Positions 8,943-19,046 of a stretch of 64,000 bases of DNA are shown here, in pieces. The DNA is from Paenibacillus sp. HB172176 (GTDB taxonomy: Bacteria; Bacillota; Bacilli; Paenibacillales; Paenibacillaceae). The first letter of the stretch is position 1; the number at the start of each line of letters is the position of its first letter. Both the position numbers and the translations under genes were made by a program. The stretch covers positions 1-64,000 of the forward strand of contig NZ_JAATHD010000010.1 of assembly GCF_011947265.1 (NCBI RefSeq), given 5' to 3'. The notes beneath the pieces were generated by a model, which was not told the DNA's origin, searched no databases, and saw only the letters and a program-made list of their open reading frames with translations.

Positions 8943-9490
8943 ATGGCTCATGCGCATTCAATGAAGGCAGAGAAGAGAGTGTACCGGAATTTGTTCCTGG
9001 AATACGACTACGAGGAGCGGGAGATTGAGGAGCGGGTGGCGGATGCGTGGCACCAACTGTTCGAGGAAGAGGAGTCGCGCATCTATTATGAAGCGGAGGA
9101 TGAGATGGGTTATATGCTCGATACCGGTAATCTCGATGTGCGCTCGGAGGGCATGTCCTACGGCATGATGATGGCTGTGCAAATGGATCGCCAGGAGGTG
9201 TTCGACCGCCTCTTCGTGCCGAAATGCGAATATACGGACCCGTCCTATCATTTGCCGCATTTCTACGAACAGTTCGCGCTGTGGGCTTATCCGGAGGATC
9301 GAGCTTCTGGAAGGAAGCGGCCGAGGCAAGTCGTGCGTATCTGCGAATCTCCTGTCATCCGCAGACCGGGCTCGCGCCGGAATATGCCTATTATGACGGC
9401 ACTCCTAATGATGAGCGGGGCTACTGACACTTCTTCAGCGATTCTTACCGGGTGGCGGCAAATATAGGATGTGGATACCGAAGTGAATGA
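8943..9490 (+). pseudogene. GH8 reducing-end xylo-oligosaccharidase (Rex-like), degraded
   Basis: The N-terminus (about 90 codons) reads like family GH8 exo-oligoxylanase: it has the signature DTGNLDVRSEGMSYGMMM and the following QMDRQEVFDRLF. The reading then jumps to a sequence belonging much later in the family (DPSYHLPHFYEQFALWAYPEDR), so the middle, including the WACKxDGT region, is deleted. A frameshift near 9300 moves the match (FWKEAAEASRAYLRISCHP, EYAYYDGTPNDERGY) to another frame. An in-frame TGA at 9425 interrupts it before FFSDSYRVAANIG, and the C-terminal quarter is missing. The gene cannot make an active enzyme. Its position after the permeases indicates that cassette A once handled xylo-oligosaccharides. 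Confidence 0.88.
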
Positions 9491-9511
9491 CATGGAATAA
9501 TCGCTTTCTAA

Positions 9512-11197
<1,686 letters not shown>

Positions 11198-11236
11198 GAG
11201 GGATTCGGCCAGGCTAATCATATAGCAGAGAAGAGC

Positions 11237-11275
11237 AGACAGGACAGCGTTTCATGGTCCTGTCTGTTTGTTGTT
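11237..11275 (+). terminator. guaB terminator
   Basis: The stem AGACAGGAC / GTCCTGTCT with an 11-base loop is followed by GTTTGTTGTT. The T tract is broken by G but the stem is strong. Confidence 0.75.
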
Positions 11276-11403
11276 GGATCGCGTATCTTGGAGTCCGAAG
11301 ATGAGTGAATCTTCATTTTGCCAGGGAGGGCGTATGGGTTTAATTGATCTATGCTCCTATGTTACAATTATGAGCGATAATCTAATGGGGAAATGGGGAA
11401 ACG

Positions 11404-12705
11404 ATGGTGAAGGTGTGGGGAAGACCGGTTCGGGTATTGTCAGTCTTGGCAGCCAGCTTGGCATTATGGGTAGCTGTTATGTCGATTGGCGTCTCTGGGG
11501 TAATGGCAGAAGGGTTTGATCAAAGGCTGAGTACGGATAATTCATTAGGCTTGCAGGTGAAATCTGCCATACTGATGGATGCGGCAACGGGCCAAGTACT
11601 GTACGAGGTCAATCCGGATCAACCTCTTCCGATGGCGAGCATGACGAAGATGATGACGGAATATATCGTTCTCGAAGAAATCGGAGCGGGTCGTTTGTCA
11701 TGGGATCAGGTGATTACGGTAAGCGAGGAAGCTGCCAACACGGATCCGTCTGAATCCCAAATCTATCTTGCTGCCGGGGACCAGCATACGGTGGAGGATC
11801 TCTATTATGCCATGGCGGTCGGTTCTGCGAATGATGCGACGAAGGCGCTTGCCGATGCCGTATCGGGTACGATCGAAGCTTTCCTCAATAACATGAACGA
11901 CAAGGCGAAGGAGATGGGTCTGACTACGGCGGTATTCACGAGCGTAACAGGCTTTGAGGATACAACAGTGATGTCGGCGGGAGATGTGGCGAAGCTGGCT
12001 TACCAAATTCTGAAGGATCATCCGGAGTTTCTCAAGTATTCGAGCACGCAGAGCTACAAATTTCGCGAACGCGACGAGAAGCCCATGACGAATATCAACT
12101 ATATGCTTGGCTCGAACAAGGACAATGTTTATTTGAAAGCACTGGCTTATGAAGGCGTCGACGGGATGAAGACGGGCTTCATTGACGCAGCCGGCTATAA
12201 TTTCACGGGCACGGTGAAGCGCGGCGATCAGCGCTATATTAGCGTTGTGATGGATACAAGCTCGAAGAATCAGCGCTTTATCGAGACGGCAAAGCTGTAT
12301 GATTATGCCTTCGCCACCTTCGAGAGAAAAACGATTTTGCAGCCCAAAACGGTTGTAGAAACGCTGGATTCGGTGAAGATTAAGAAGGGCGTCAAGAAGT
12401 CGATTCCCATCGTAACGGACAGCGATATTACGTTGATGGTTCCAAAGGGCAAGGACGCGAAGGTCGAGATGACCGAGCATATGCTTCTTCCCGAGGATCA
12501 ATTGGTGGCTCCGATCAAGGCCGGCACGAAGGTGGGTACGGTAACCTATACGTACTCCGATGAAATTACAGGCAAGGATCGGAATTACACGGTGAATCTG
12601 ATTACGACCGAGGATGCGGAGAAGGCAGGCTGGTTCAGGCTATTATTCCGCGGGATCGGCGACTTTTTCTCCAAGCTGTTTCATGGTATTCTAGATTTGT
12701 TCTAA
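11404..12705 (+). CDS. dacA: D-alanyl-D-alanine carboxypeptidase (PBP5-like)
   Basis: A 433-residue exported penicillin-binding protein that trims the terminal D-Ala from peptidoglycan pentapeptides. An N-terminal signal peptide (about 1-35, cleavage near VMA-EGF) is followed by the peptidase S11 domain. All three active-site motifs are present: S79-M-T-K82, S141-A-N143 and K256-T-G. A C-terminal beta-rich PBP5 domain and an amphipathic membrane-anchoring tail (WFRLLFRGIGDFFSKLFHG) follow. Its position between guaB and pdxS matches Bacillus dacA. The ribosome binding site before the ATG is weak (GGGGAAA). Confidence 0.95.
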   Translation: MVKVWGRPVRVLSVLAASLALWVAVMSIGVSGVMAEGFDQRLSTDNSLGLQVKSAILMDAATGQVLYEVNPDQPLPMASMTKMMTEYIVLEEIGAGRLSWDQVITVSEEAANTDPSESQIYLAAGDQHTVEDLYYAMAVGSANDATKALADAVSGTIEAFLNNMNDKAKEMGLTTAVFTSVTGFEDTTVMSAGDVAKLAYQILKDHPEFLKYSSTQSYKFRERDEKPMTNINYMLGSNKDNVYLKALAYEGVDGMKTGFIDAAGYNFTGTVKRGDQRYISVVMDTSSKNQRFIETAKLYDYAFATFERKTILQPKTVVETLDSVKIKKGVKKSIPIVTDSDITLMVPKGKDAKVEMTEHMLLPEDQLVAPIKAGTKVGTVTYTYSDEITGKDRNYTVNLITTEDAEKAGWFRLLFRGIGDFFSKLFHGILDLF

Positions 12706-12743
12706 AAGAGGCTTGATTATCCGATCGATTCTCAAATCAAGGC

Positions 12744-12772
12744 TTGTCGATTATTCTTCATTCCTGTAAAAT
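12744..12772 (+). promoter_or_regulatory. Probable sigma-A promoter of pdxS
   Basis: TTGTCG (12744-12749) and TAAAAT (12767-12772) are separated by 17 bases, about 60 bases before pdxS. Confidence 0.6.
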
Positions 12773-12834
12773 GAATGGTTAGAACATAATCGATCACATA
12801 CATTCTTGTGAATGATAATAGGAGGAACGGAAAG

Positions 12835-13716
12835 ATGGAAACAGGTACATCGCGCGTAAAACGCGGTATGGCAGAAATGCAAAAAGGCGGCGTCATCATG
12901 GACGTTATGAATGCCGAGCAAGCGAAGGTAGCGGAAGCGGCTGGCGCAACGGCGGTTATGGCGCTGGAGCGCGTGCCTTCGGATATTCGCGCGGCTGGCG
13001 GAGTGGCTCGCATGGCCGATCCGACGATCGTCGAAGAGGTTATGAAGGTTGTATCGATTCCGGTAATGGCGAAGGCTCGTATCGGCCACTATGTGGAAGC
13101 GAGAGTGCTCGAATCGATGGGCGTCGATTATATCGACGAGAGCGAAGTGTTGACTCCTGCGGATGAGGTATTCCACATCAGCAAGAACGACTTCACGATT
13201 CCATTTGTGTGCGGCGCCAAGGATCTGGGCGAGGCGCTTCGCCGCATTCAAGAAGGCGCGGCGATGCTGCGCACGAAGGGCGAGCCGGGCACGGGCAATA
13301 TCGTCGAAGCGGTTCGTCATCTTCGCTTAATCAACGGACAAATTCGCAAGATTCAAGGCTTGTCGAAGGACGAGCTGTATAACGAAGCGAAGCTGCTGGG
13401 CGTTCCTTACGACCTGCTGCTGGGCGTACACGAGAGCGGCAAGCTGCCGGTAGTCAACTTCGCCGCAGGCGGAGTGGCGACGCCTTCGGACGCCGCGCTG
13501 ATGATGCATCTTGGCGCGGACGGCGTATTCGTCGGTTCCGGCATCTTCAAATCGGACAGCCCGGAGAAATTTGCGCGCGCGATTGTGGAAGCGACAACGC
13601 ATTATGAGAATTATCAGCTGATCGCGGAGGTGTCGAAGAATCTCGGCACGCCGATGAAGGGCATCGAGATTTCGAAGCTGGAAGCTTCGCAGCGCATGCA
13701 AGACCGCGGCATTTAA
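12835..13716 (+). CDS. pdxS: Pyridoxal 5'-phosphate synthase, PdxS subunit
   Basis: A 293-residue subunit that builds PLP from ribose 5-phosphate, glyceraldehyde 3-phosphate and ammonia supplied by PdxT. It is highly conserved along its length. The lysine forming the first sugar imine is K80 ([10 protein letters not shown]); the second is in [11 protein letters not shown]. The ATG at 12835 follows AGGAGG and gives [11 protein letters not shown], which matches the family start; an upstream in-frame start at 12808 would overlap the ribosome binding site. pdxT lies 75 bases downstream. Confidence 0.97.
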   Translation: METGTSRVKRGMAEMQKGGVIMDVMNAEQAKVAEAAGATAVMALERVPSDIRAAGGVARMADPTIVEEVMKVVSIPVMAKARIGHYVEARVLESMGVDYIDESEVLTPADEVFHISKNDFTIPFVCGAKDLGEALRRIQEGAAMLRTKGEPGTGNIVEAVRHLRLINGQIRKIQGLSKDELYNEAKLLGVPYDLLLGVHESGKLPVVNFAAGGVATPSDAALMMHLGADGVFVGSGIFKSDSPEKFARAIVEATTHYENYQLIAEVSKNLGTPMKGIEISKLEASQRMQDRGI

Positions 13717-13728
13717 GGAAAGCTTATA

Positions 13729-13766
13729 AAGCCGGCCGTGCCTACTTGGCGGCCGGCCTTTTTTGC
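13729..13766 (+). terminator. Terminator or attenuator between pdxS and pdxT
   Basis: AAGCCGGCCG pairs with CGGCCGGCTT-type sequence around a short loop and is followed by TTTTTT. It is GC-rich and strong. It lies between two genes whose products work in equal numbers, so termination is presumably partial or pdxT has another promoter. Confidence 0.85.
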
Positions 13767-13791
13767 AAATTTCAGGATGGAGAAGATAGAG

Positions 13792-14367
13792 ATGAAGATA
13801 GGAGTACTGGCATTGCAAGGCGCTGTAGCCGAGCATATTCGAAGCTTGCAGGCGGCGGGCGCAGAGGCTGTTGCCGTCAAGCGCGTTGAGCAACTGGAAG
13901 AGCTGGATGGACTGGTTATACCGGGCGGAGAGAGCACGACCATCGGCAAGCTGATGCGCAAGTATGGCTTCATGGACGCGATCAAGCGGTTCGCTGCGGA
14001 TGGCAAGGGCATATTCGGCACATGCGCGGGTCTTATTGTGCTTGCCGAACGAATTGAAGGTCAGGAAGAGGCGCATCTGCAGCTCATGGATATGACGGTT
14101 GCTCGCAATGCGTTCGGAAGACAGAGGGAAAGCTTCGAGACGGATCTGGATGTCAAAGGAATTGATGAACCTGTGCGAGCCGTGTTCATAAGAGCGCCGC
14201 TCATCAAGTCTATCGGGCCGGAGGTGGAGGCGCTCTCGATATATAAGGATGAGATCGTGACGGCAAGACAAGGCAAGCTGCTCGCGGCATCCTATCACCC
14301 GGAGCTTACGGATGATTATCGATTACATGCGTATTTCGTGGAGATGCTGAAGGAAGGGGCTCAATAA
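13792..14367 (+). CDS. pdxT: Pyridoxal 5'-phosphate synthase, glutaminase subunit PdxT
   Basis: A 191-residue class I glutamine amidotransferase that releases ammonia from glutamine and channels it to PdxS. Visible motifs are IPGGESTT, the nucleophile Cys in GTCAGLI, and the His-Glu pair in SYHPELT. The ATG at 13792 gives MKIGVLALQG, matching the family start, with GGAGAAG upstream; an in-frame ATG at 13777 lies within that site. serS starts 3 bases after the stop. Confidence 0.96.
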   Translation: MKIGVLALQGAVAEHIRSLQAAGAEAVAVKRVEQLEELDGLVIPGGESTTIGKLMRKYGFMDAIKRFAADGKGIFGTCAGLIVLAERIEGQEEAHLQLMDMTVARNAFGRQRESFETDLDVKGIDEPVRAVFIRAPLIKSIGPEVEALSIYKDEIVTARQGKLLAASYHPELTDDYRLHAYFVEMLKEGAQ

Positions 14368-14370
14368 TTC

Positions 14371-15651
14371 ATGTTGGATGCAAGAATATTGCGTACAGAG
14401 TTTGAGAGGGTGGAGCAAGCGCTTCGCAATCGCGGCGCATCTGTGGAGCTTATCGCGGATTATCCGATCATTGACGCGAAGCGGAGAGAGCTGATCGGGG
14501 AAACCGAGCAGTTGAAAAATCGCCGCAACATCGTATCGCAGGAAGTGGCGAAGCTGAAAAAATCCGGCGGCGACGCGGAAAGTCTCATTCTGGAAATGCG
14601 CGAGGTCGGCGACCGCATCAAAGCGATTGATGAGGAGCTTCGCGAGCTGGAGGCTCAGGTGGAGGAGTTGTCCCTGGCTATTCCGAACATTCCGAACGAA
14701 AGCGTGCCGGTGGGTGCTTCCGAGGAAGAGAACGTGGAAATTCGCCGTATTGGCGAGGTACCATCGTTCGGATACGAGCCGAAGGCGCATTATGATATCG
14801 CCCAGGAGCTTGGCATTCTGGACTTCGAGCGAGCAGGCAAGGTAACGGGATCGCGCTTCACGTTCTATCGCGGACTCGGGGCCAGACTGGAACGAGCCTT
14901 GATCAGCTTCATGATGGATCTGCACAGCGACGAGCACGGCTATGAGGAGATCCTTCCGCCGTATATTGTGAATCGCGACAGTCTGATTGGAACAGGTCAG
15001 CTTCCGAAATTCGAAGAGGATTTGTTCAAAATCAAGGATACGGAATATTATCTTATTCCGACGGCAGAGGTTCCGGTGACGAATTTGCACCGGGAGGAAA
15101 TCTTGGACGGCGACGAATTGCCGAAGAACTTTGTCGCCTATAGCGCATGCTTCCGCTCGGAGGCAGGCTCTGCCGGTCGCGATACCCGAGGCTTGATCCG
15201 CCAGCATCAATTCAACAAGGTCGAGCTTGTCAAGCTGGTGAAGCCGGAAGATTCCTACGAGGAGCTTGAGAAGCTGACCTCGCAAGCGGAGAAGGTGCTG
15301 CAGCGGCTGGGCTTGCCTTATCGCGTGCTGACGCTCTGCACGGGAGATATGGGCTTCACATCGGCGAAGACGTACGATCTTGAGGTGTGGATTCCGAGTG
15401 CGAATACGTACCGCGAAATTTCCTCTTGCTCGAACTTCGAGGATTTCCAGGCGCGCCGTGCAGGCATTCGCTTCCGTCGCGAGGCGAAGAGCAAGCCGGA
15501 GTTCGTTCATACGCTGAATGGCTCAGGGCTTGCCGTAGGCCGCACCGTAGCCGCTATTCTGGAAAATTATCAGCAAGAGGACGGCTCGGTTGTCATTCCG
15601 GAGGCGCTTCGTCCTTATATGGGCGGCTTGGTCTCGATAGCCAAACGTTAG
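14371..15651 (+). CDS. serS: Seryl-tRNA synthetase
   Basis: A 426-residue class II synthetase that charges tRNA-Ser. The N-terminal coiled-coil arm (about 30-105) is rich in charged heptads and contacts the long variable arm of tRNA-Ser. The catalytic core has motif 2 ([21 protein letters not shown]) and motif 3 ([16 protein letters not shown]). It is probably translated from the same message as pdxT. No T-box leader fits in the 3-base gap. A tRNA-Ser gene, one of its substrates, follows within 100 bases. Confidence 0.97.
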   Translation: MLDARILRTEFERVEQALRNRGASVELIADYPIIDAKRRELIGETEQLKNRRNIVSQEVAKLKKSGGDAESLILEMREVGDRIKAIDEELRELEAQVEELSLAIPNIPNESVPVGASEEENVEIRRIGEVPSFGYEPKAHYDIAQELGILDFERAGKVTGSRFTFYRGLGARLERALISFMMDLHSDEHGYEEILPPYIVNRDSLIGTGQLPKFEEDLFKIKDTEYYLIPTAEVPVTNLHREEILDGDELPKNFVAYSACFRSEAGSAGRDTRGLIRQHQFNKVELVKLVKPEDSYEELEKLTSQAEKVLQRLGLPYRVLTLCTGDMGFTSAKTYDLEVWIPSANTYREISSCSNFEDFQARRAGIRFRREAKSKPEFVHTLNGSGLAVGRTVAAILENYQQEDGSVVIPEALRPYMGGLVSIAKR

Positions 15652-15686
15652 CAGGATAAACCTTGTACCGCAGGTCAAATTTGTTG

Positions 15687-15716
15687 TTGATATTCAAATT
15701 TGATTTGTGGTACAAT
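15687..15716 (+). promoter_or_regulatory. Promoter of tRNA-Ser
   Basis: TTGATA (15687-15692), an 18-base spacer and TACAAT (15711-15716) lie 29 bases before the tRNA 5' end. Confidence 0.65.
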
Positions 15717-15745
15717 ATTTTTTGTGGCAATCAGCAATTTCATGT

Positions 15746-15834
15746 GGAGAGGTACCGAAGTGGTCATAACGGGGCGGTCTTGAAAACCGTTAGAGTGCAA
15801 GCTCACAAGGGTTCGAATCCCTTCCTCTCCGCCA
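15746..15834 (+). tRNA. tRNA-Ser (anticodon UGA)
   Basis: An 89-base tRNA with acceptor GGAGAGG / CCTCTCC, discriminator G and encoded CCA. The anticodon arm is GCGGT-CTTGAAA-ACCGT, giving anticodon TGA. The variable arm is long, as in all tRNA-Ser. The gene is placed directly after serS, as in Bacillus. Confidence 0.96.
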
Positions 15835-16005
15835 GTATGAATACACTAACATTAAAGGCTCTGAGGAAGGGATGAGAACGGGCCGTGAAGCGGACATGCC
15901 CTAAGGCATATCCGTAGGCCCCGGCGTGATAGTCGCGATTGCCATGACCTGATTAAAGGTCATGGTGCGACGGAGCGAATCCCTTCCTCTCCGCCAGTAT
16001 GAATA
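15814..16005 (+). repeat. 30-b direct repeat of the tRNA-Ser 3' end (att-like)
   Basis: The 30 bases at 15814-15843, covering the tRNA T-arm 3' strand, acceptor 3' strand, CCA and 9 following bases, recur exactly at 15976-16005. The copies are 162 bases apart. Duplication of a tRNA 3' end is the usual footprint of site-specific integration, but the interval is too short to carry an integrase and instead holds a foldable element. Confidence 0.85.
15863..15994 (+). ncRNA. Candidate structured RNA element behind tRNA-Ser
   Basis: A closing stem GAGGAAGGGA (15863-15872) / TCCCTTCCTC (15980-15989) holds two arms. Arm one has GGGCC (15880-15884) / GGCCC (15917-15921) enclosing the 10-pair hairpin 15891-15900 / 15905-15914 (one mismatch, loop CTAA). 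Arm two has GTCGC (15932-15936) / GCGAC (15967-15971) enclosing the perfect 9-pair hairpin 15942-15950 / 15957-15965 (loop GATTAA). The 3' strand of the closing stem is the duplicated tRNA-Ser end, so the element ends in a tRNA-like CCGCCA. A terminator at 16050 follows, so it would be cotranscribed with the tRNA. I do not recognise a known RNA family. Confidence 0.45.
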
Positions 16006-16049
16006 ATTATGAATAATCTACAATAACAGATTATGAAACGAGCACGTCC

Positions 16050-16080
16050 TGACGCTTCTTGCGCCGAGGGCGTTTTTTTG
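16050..16080 (+). terminator. Terminator of the tRNA-Ser transcript
   Basis: GACGCTT pairs with AGGGCGT (including a G-T pair) and is followed by seven T. Confidence 0.7.
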
Positions 16081-16180
16081 TATGAATATTCATTAGCGCG
16101 AATGAGAATGACTAATTGCGCTGAAGTGCATAAAACAAAGCGCCCCTTCGCATCTTAACAGTGAGGAGGTGCTTCTATTA

Positions 16181-16528
16181 ATGGCTAATTTCGAGGATCG
16201 GCAATGGGATCAGGACCAGCTTGTCGATGCTTGGCAGCGCACATTGCCCGAAATGGTGAATGACGGCGACAGATGCGAAGTGATGGGTGATGAGGCTGAC
16301 GAGAAGGCGATAAGAGTCACGATTCATTGCGCAGGACATCAGATGTATGAATTCGATTTTAAAGTCGCCTATGTGGACGGGCGCGAGGTTTCGGTTGAGC
16401 TTATCGATGCCGAGAAGGATAACGTCGCTATTGACGAAAGAACGGATATGCTGCAACAGCTTATTCGTGATTATACTCGCCATCTGCATGAATGCGCCCA
16501 AGCACTTAGGCAATTAACTCACGCGTAA
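16181..16528 (+). CDS. Hypothetical protein, 115 aa
   Basis: A small acidic protein I do not recognise. It has no signal peptide or membrane segment. The sequence alternates charged beta-like and helical stretches (VDAWQRTLPEMVNDGDRC; YEFDFKVAYVDGREVSVELID). The ATG at 16181 is chosen because GAGGAGGT lies 10 bases upstream; a GTG at 16169 overlaps that site. Two very small genes, one of them a likely spore-protein gene, follow closely on the same strand, which hints at a sporulation-related cluster. Confidence 0.75.
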   Translation: MANFEDRQWDQDQLVDAWQRTLPEMVNDGDRCEVMGDEADEKAIRVTIHCAGHQMYEFDFKVAYVDGREVSVELIDAEKDNVAIDERTDMLQQLIRDYTRHLHECAQALRQLTHA

Positions 16529-16541
16529 GGAGCGGTAGGAT

Positions 16542-16718
16542 ATGACGAAGGCAAAAGGCTTCGCCGACAAAAATTTATCGAATGTGGCGGAATCGCTTGA
16601 GAATGAACCAGTGAACAGCCATCAGGCGCAGCAGCTGCAGCAGGATAAGAATGATCGGCGGCACAAGGATTCGCTGAATCATGATCAACCGGCAAGCATG
16701 GGGAATCAACAATCCTGA
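16542..16718 (+). CDS. Small hydrophilic protein, 58 aa, unknown
   Basis: A 58-codon ORF with AAGGAGCGG 7 bases before its ATG, starting 13 bases after the preceding gene. The product is very rich in Asn, Gln, Asp, His and Lys (for example QAQQLQQDKNDRRHKDSLN) and is probably disordered in solution. This composition is shared by minor small acid-soluble spore proteins, but no family signature was recognised. It lies directly before the SspP-like gene. Confidence 0.65.
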   Translation: MTKAKGFADKNLSNVAESLENEPVNSHQAQQLQQDKNDRRHKDSLNHDQPASMGNQQS

Positions 16719-16751
16719 CCTGAACCTGAGACCATGAAGGAGGTCTGTGCG

Positions 16752-16904
16752 ATGAGCAAGCCGAAGAGTATGCCGGTTCCGGAGAGCGTTCCCCATAATG
16801 AGAGAAAGCGCCGGGATCATGACGGCGGACAGCAAGCGCCGTTGTCGGGCTCGAAGAAGACGAAGCAACGGAATCATGTGGATCATCATAACACGGAGGG
16901 TTGA
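16752..16904 (+). CDS. sspP: Small acid-soluble spore protein P family
   Basis: A 50-residue basic protein whose C-terminal half, APLSGSKKTKQRNH, matches the SspP signature (PLSGSKKVKNRNH in Bacillus as I recall it). AAGGAGG lies about 8 bases before the ATG. In Bacillus, SspP is a minor spore-core protein made late in the forespore. A strong terminator follows immediately, so it ends the cluster that starts at 16181. Confidence 0.8.
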   Translation: MSKPKSMPVPESVPHNERKRRDHDGGQQAPLSGSKKTKQRNHVDHHNTEG

Positions 16905-16916
16905 CCCTGAAGACTA

Positions 16917-16952
16917 GAAAATCCCGTTGAGAAAGCCGCAACGGGATTTTCC
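16917..16952 (+). terminator. Terminator after sspP
   Basis: AAAATCCCGTTG pairs with CAACGGGATTTT around a short loop. The A and T tracts on each side would let it act in both directions. Confidence 0.88.
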
Positions 16953-17030
16953 CTGTTCCGGCTTCTATTGGTTACTTATTTAGGTTAGAATGAAGGAACG
17001 ATACTATTCCTATTGGAGGCTCATACATAT

Positions 17031-18104
17031 ATGATATTGAAATTTCGTTATGCTCTTCTTTCCTTTCTTATTCTAACTATGATGATGATGGCGGCATGCA
17101 CTTCCGACAGCAACCCGCCTAAGGCTGCGCTTATGAATGCCATAGCCAAAACAATGGATGCAGACTCTTACGAAATGTCCTTCACGATGAACATTCATGA
17201 GCTGGACATTGGGAATGCCGCGGACAAAGAGGTTGCGGGCGGATTGACGGCCGCCAGTCTGACCAGCATGCTGAAGGATGCTACGATTGAGGCGAATGCC
17301 GTGTACCAGAAGGAGCCGATGAGAACCGATCTTGATTTGCAGATTACGTTGCCGAGTTTGCTCGATATGAAGCTTAATGTGCCAATGATTATGACCCAAG
17401 ACATGCTCTATGTGAAGCTAACGAACATTCCTCTCCTGCAGCTTCCGGAAGAGATGGCGGATCAATATGTGCGAATTGATCTTAATGAACTGTCCCAGGA
17501 GCAAGGCGGCGAAAAGGCGATGGATCTTCAGAAGGACCAGCGTATGCTTCAGGATTCGTTGAAGACGCTGCTCGACGGCTTTGATGAGAAAACCTATTTC
17601 AGTACGGTGAAGACGGCAGACGCCGAGCTGCCCCAAGACCTGAAAGTCAATCAGGTCATTTCCTTCTCGATCAAGGAGGACAATTACGGTCAATCTGTCG
17701 AAACGCTGGTCAATACGGTGCTTCCTGAGCTGCTGGATATCCTTCTTGCGAATAAGGATAACCTGGCCGCTTTCAACATGGACACGGCGAAGCTGGAGCA
17801 AACGAAGGCGGATTGGGAGACGAATCGGGATGCGATGAGCGACAAGCTTCTTAATCATCTTACTCTTGATACAATGAACTTCACTGGAGCGATCAGGGAC
17901 GATTATCTCGTTTACGAAAGCGGAGAGCTTGCGATGCAGGCCGATGATACGATAAGCGGCGGTGAGATGAAGCTTTCCTTCTCTTTCTCTGGCCAATATT
18001 CGAAGCTGGATGAGGCGGTCATCTTTAAGGAAGAGCTGCCTGCCGACACGGTCGCCCTGGATGAGCTTACAGCTCTTCTCAAGGCCCCGGCAACAACCGA
18101 ATAA
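17031..18104 (+). CDS. Hypothetical lipoprotein, 357 aa
   Basis: An exported lipoprotein of unknown function. The hydrophobic N-terminus ends in MMMMAAC with lipid-attachment Cys at residue 23. The mature part has an alternating beta pattern with segments such as MKLNVPMIMTQDMLYVKLTNIP and FTGAIRDDYLVYESGELAMQ. This resembles the LolA/LppX-like fold found in several Gram-positive lipoproteins, but that is only a guess from pattern. The start at 17031 is preferred because TTGGAGG lies upstream; the in-frame ATG at 17013 is inside that site. Confidence 0.85.
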   Translation: MILKFRYALLSFLILTMMMMAACTSDSNPPKAALMNAIAKTMDADSYEMSFTMNIHELDIGNAADKEVAGGLTAASLTSMLKDATIEANAVYQKEPMRTDLDLQITLPSLLDMKLNVPMIMTQDMLYVKLTNIPLLQLPEEMADQYVRIDLNELSQEQGGEKAMDLQKDQRMLQDSLKTLLDGFDEKTYFSTVKTADAELPQDLKVNQVISFSIKEDNYGQSVETLVNTVLPELLDILLANKDNLAAFNMDTAKLEQTKADWETNRDAMSDKLLNHLTLDTMNFTGAIRDDYLVYESGELAMQADDTISGGEMKLSFSFSGQYSKLDEAVIFKEELPADTVALDELTALLKAPATTE

Positions 18105-18120
18105 CTCTTTTCATATGCAT

Positions 18121-18178
18121 GCGCTCTGAACCGACTAGTCTGATAGTCGTAAGTTTAGAGCGTATTTTGTTTGTGTTT
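18121..18178 (+). terminator. Terminator after the lipoprotein gene
   Basis: GCGCTCTGAAC pairs with GTTTAGAGCGT (including G-T pairs), followed by a T-rich tract. The remainder up to 18344 is AT-rich and contains no gene. Confidence 0.65.
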
Positions 18179-18344
18179 TGTGTTCATTCGCATTAATACG
18201 ACTATAGAACTAGTTAATAGTTCGTGAGAACCTATTCTTGAATTTAGATACAAAGTCCCGCTATAATTGGTAAATTTTCTTTTATAATAGAACCATATTG
18301 TTCGACAAATTTTTACAAACAATGCGAAGAGGTGATAAGACAAG

Positions 18345-19046
18345 ATGATTTCCCCTTTCTTCAGAAAAAAAGAACAGAAGGACAGTCGGGACGGCCTGAC
18401 TTCCGAACTAGGACATGAAGCCGCGAATATCCAGCAGGAGGCGGGAGCGGCGATTGTCGGTGACGAGCTGGAGCAGGAGCTGGTCTCGCCGGCGAAGACC
18501 AATATGGATAAAAAGTCGCTGGATCTTATCTTCGCCGTAGAACAAATGATTCAGGCCAAACAGCATATGGATTTGAAATTGAATGAGCTTCAGGATCGAT
18601 TGAGCCATGCGAACAGCCATGGAGAACGTCTGACTCGCGATGTGCGTCATCTGAACAAGGTAATCGACGAGAGGGAGAAGAGCATTCTGGAGCTCGAGCA
18701 GAAGATTGCGGATAAGAATATGAAAGTGGATCAAGTGGCTGAAGATTATCGCGAGCTTCAGAATAAGCTTGCTGCCGAGATTGAGGATTTGAAGAGCGTC
18801 ATTGATTTGGAGCAGCAGAAATACGAGAATCTTCTAGGCAAGCATAATGACGCTCTCGCTGATAAAAACAAGCGAATTCACGAGCTGGAAGAGAAGATTG
18901 GACGAATGGATGTCGAGATCGCCCATATGAAGCAGAAGTATGAATCGACTCATCAAGAGAAGGTGTATCTCGCGAATATGATCAATGACTTCACGACCCG
19001 GATGGCCGCTCCGATTGGAGCTGTCAGCAAAGCGGCAAATGATTGA
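18345..19046 (+). CDS. Coiled-coil protein, 233 aa, unknown
   Basis: A soluble protein of 233 residues that is almost entirely coiled coil from about residue 60 to 215, with heptads such as IDEREKSILELEQKIADKN and KNKRIHELEEKIGRMDVEI. No enzymatic motif is seen. Its stop overlaps the start of the next gene, a membrane-anchored polysaccharide deacetylase, so the two are probably translationally coupled. Coupling suggests a joint role in the envelope, for instance as a cytoplasmic scaffold; this is an inference from position only. Confidence 0.85.
   Translation: MISPFFRKKEQKDSRDGLTSELGHEAANIQQEAGAAIVGDELEQELVSPAKTNMDKKSLDLIFAVEQMIQAKQHMDLKLNELQDRLSHANSHGERLTRDVRHLNKVIDEREKSILELEQKIADKNMKVDQVAEDYRELQNKLAAEIEDLKSVIDLEQQKYENLLGKHNDALADKNKRIHELEEKIGRMDVEIAHMKQKYESTHQEKVYLANMINDFTTRMAAPIGAVSKAAND

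Noticed and set aside
15814..16005. CRISPR-like reading of the duplicated 30-base sequence
   Set aside because: Only two copies exist, one is part of a tRNA gene, the spacing is 162 bases and no cas genes are nearby.
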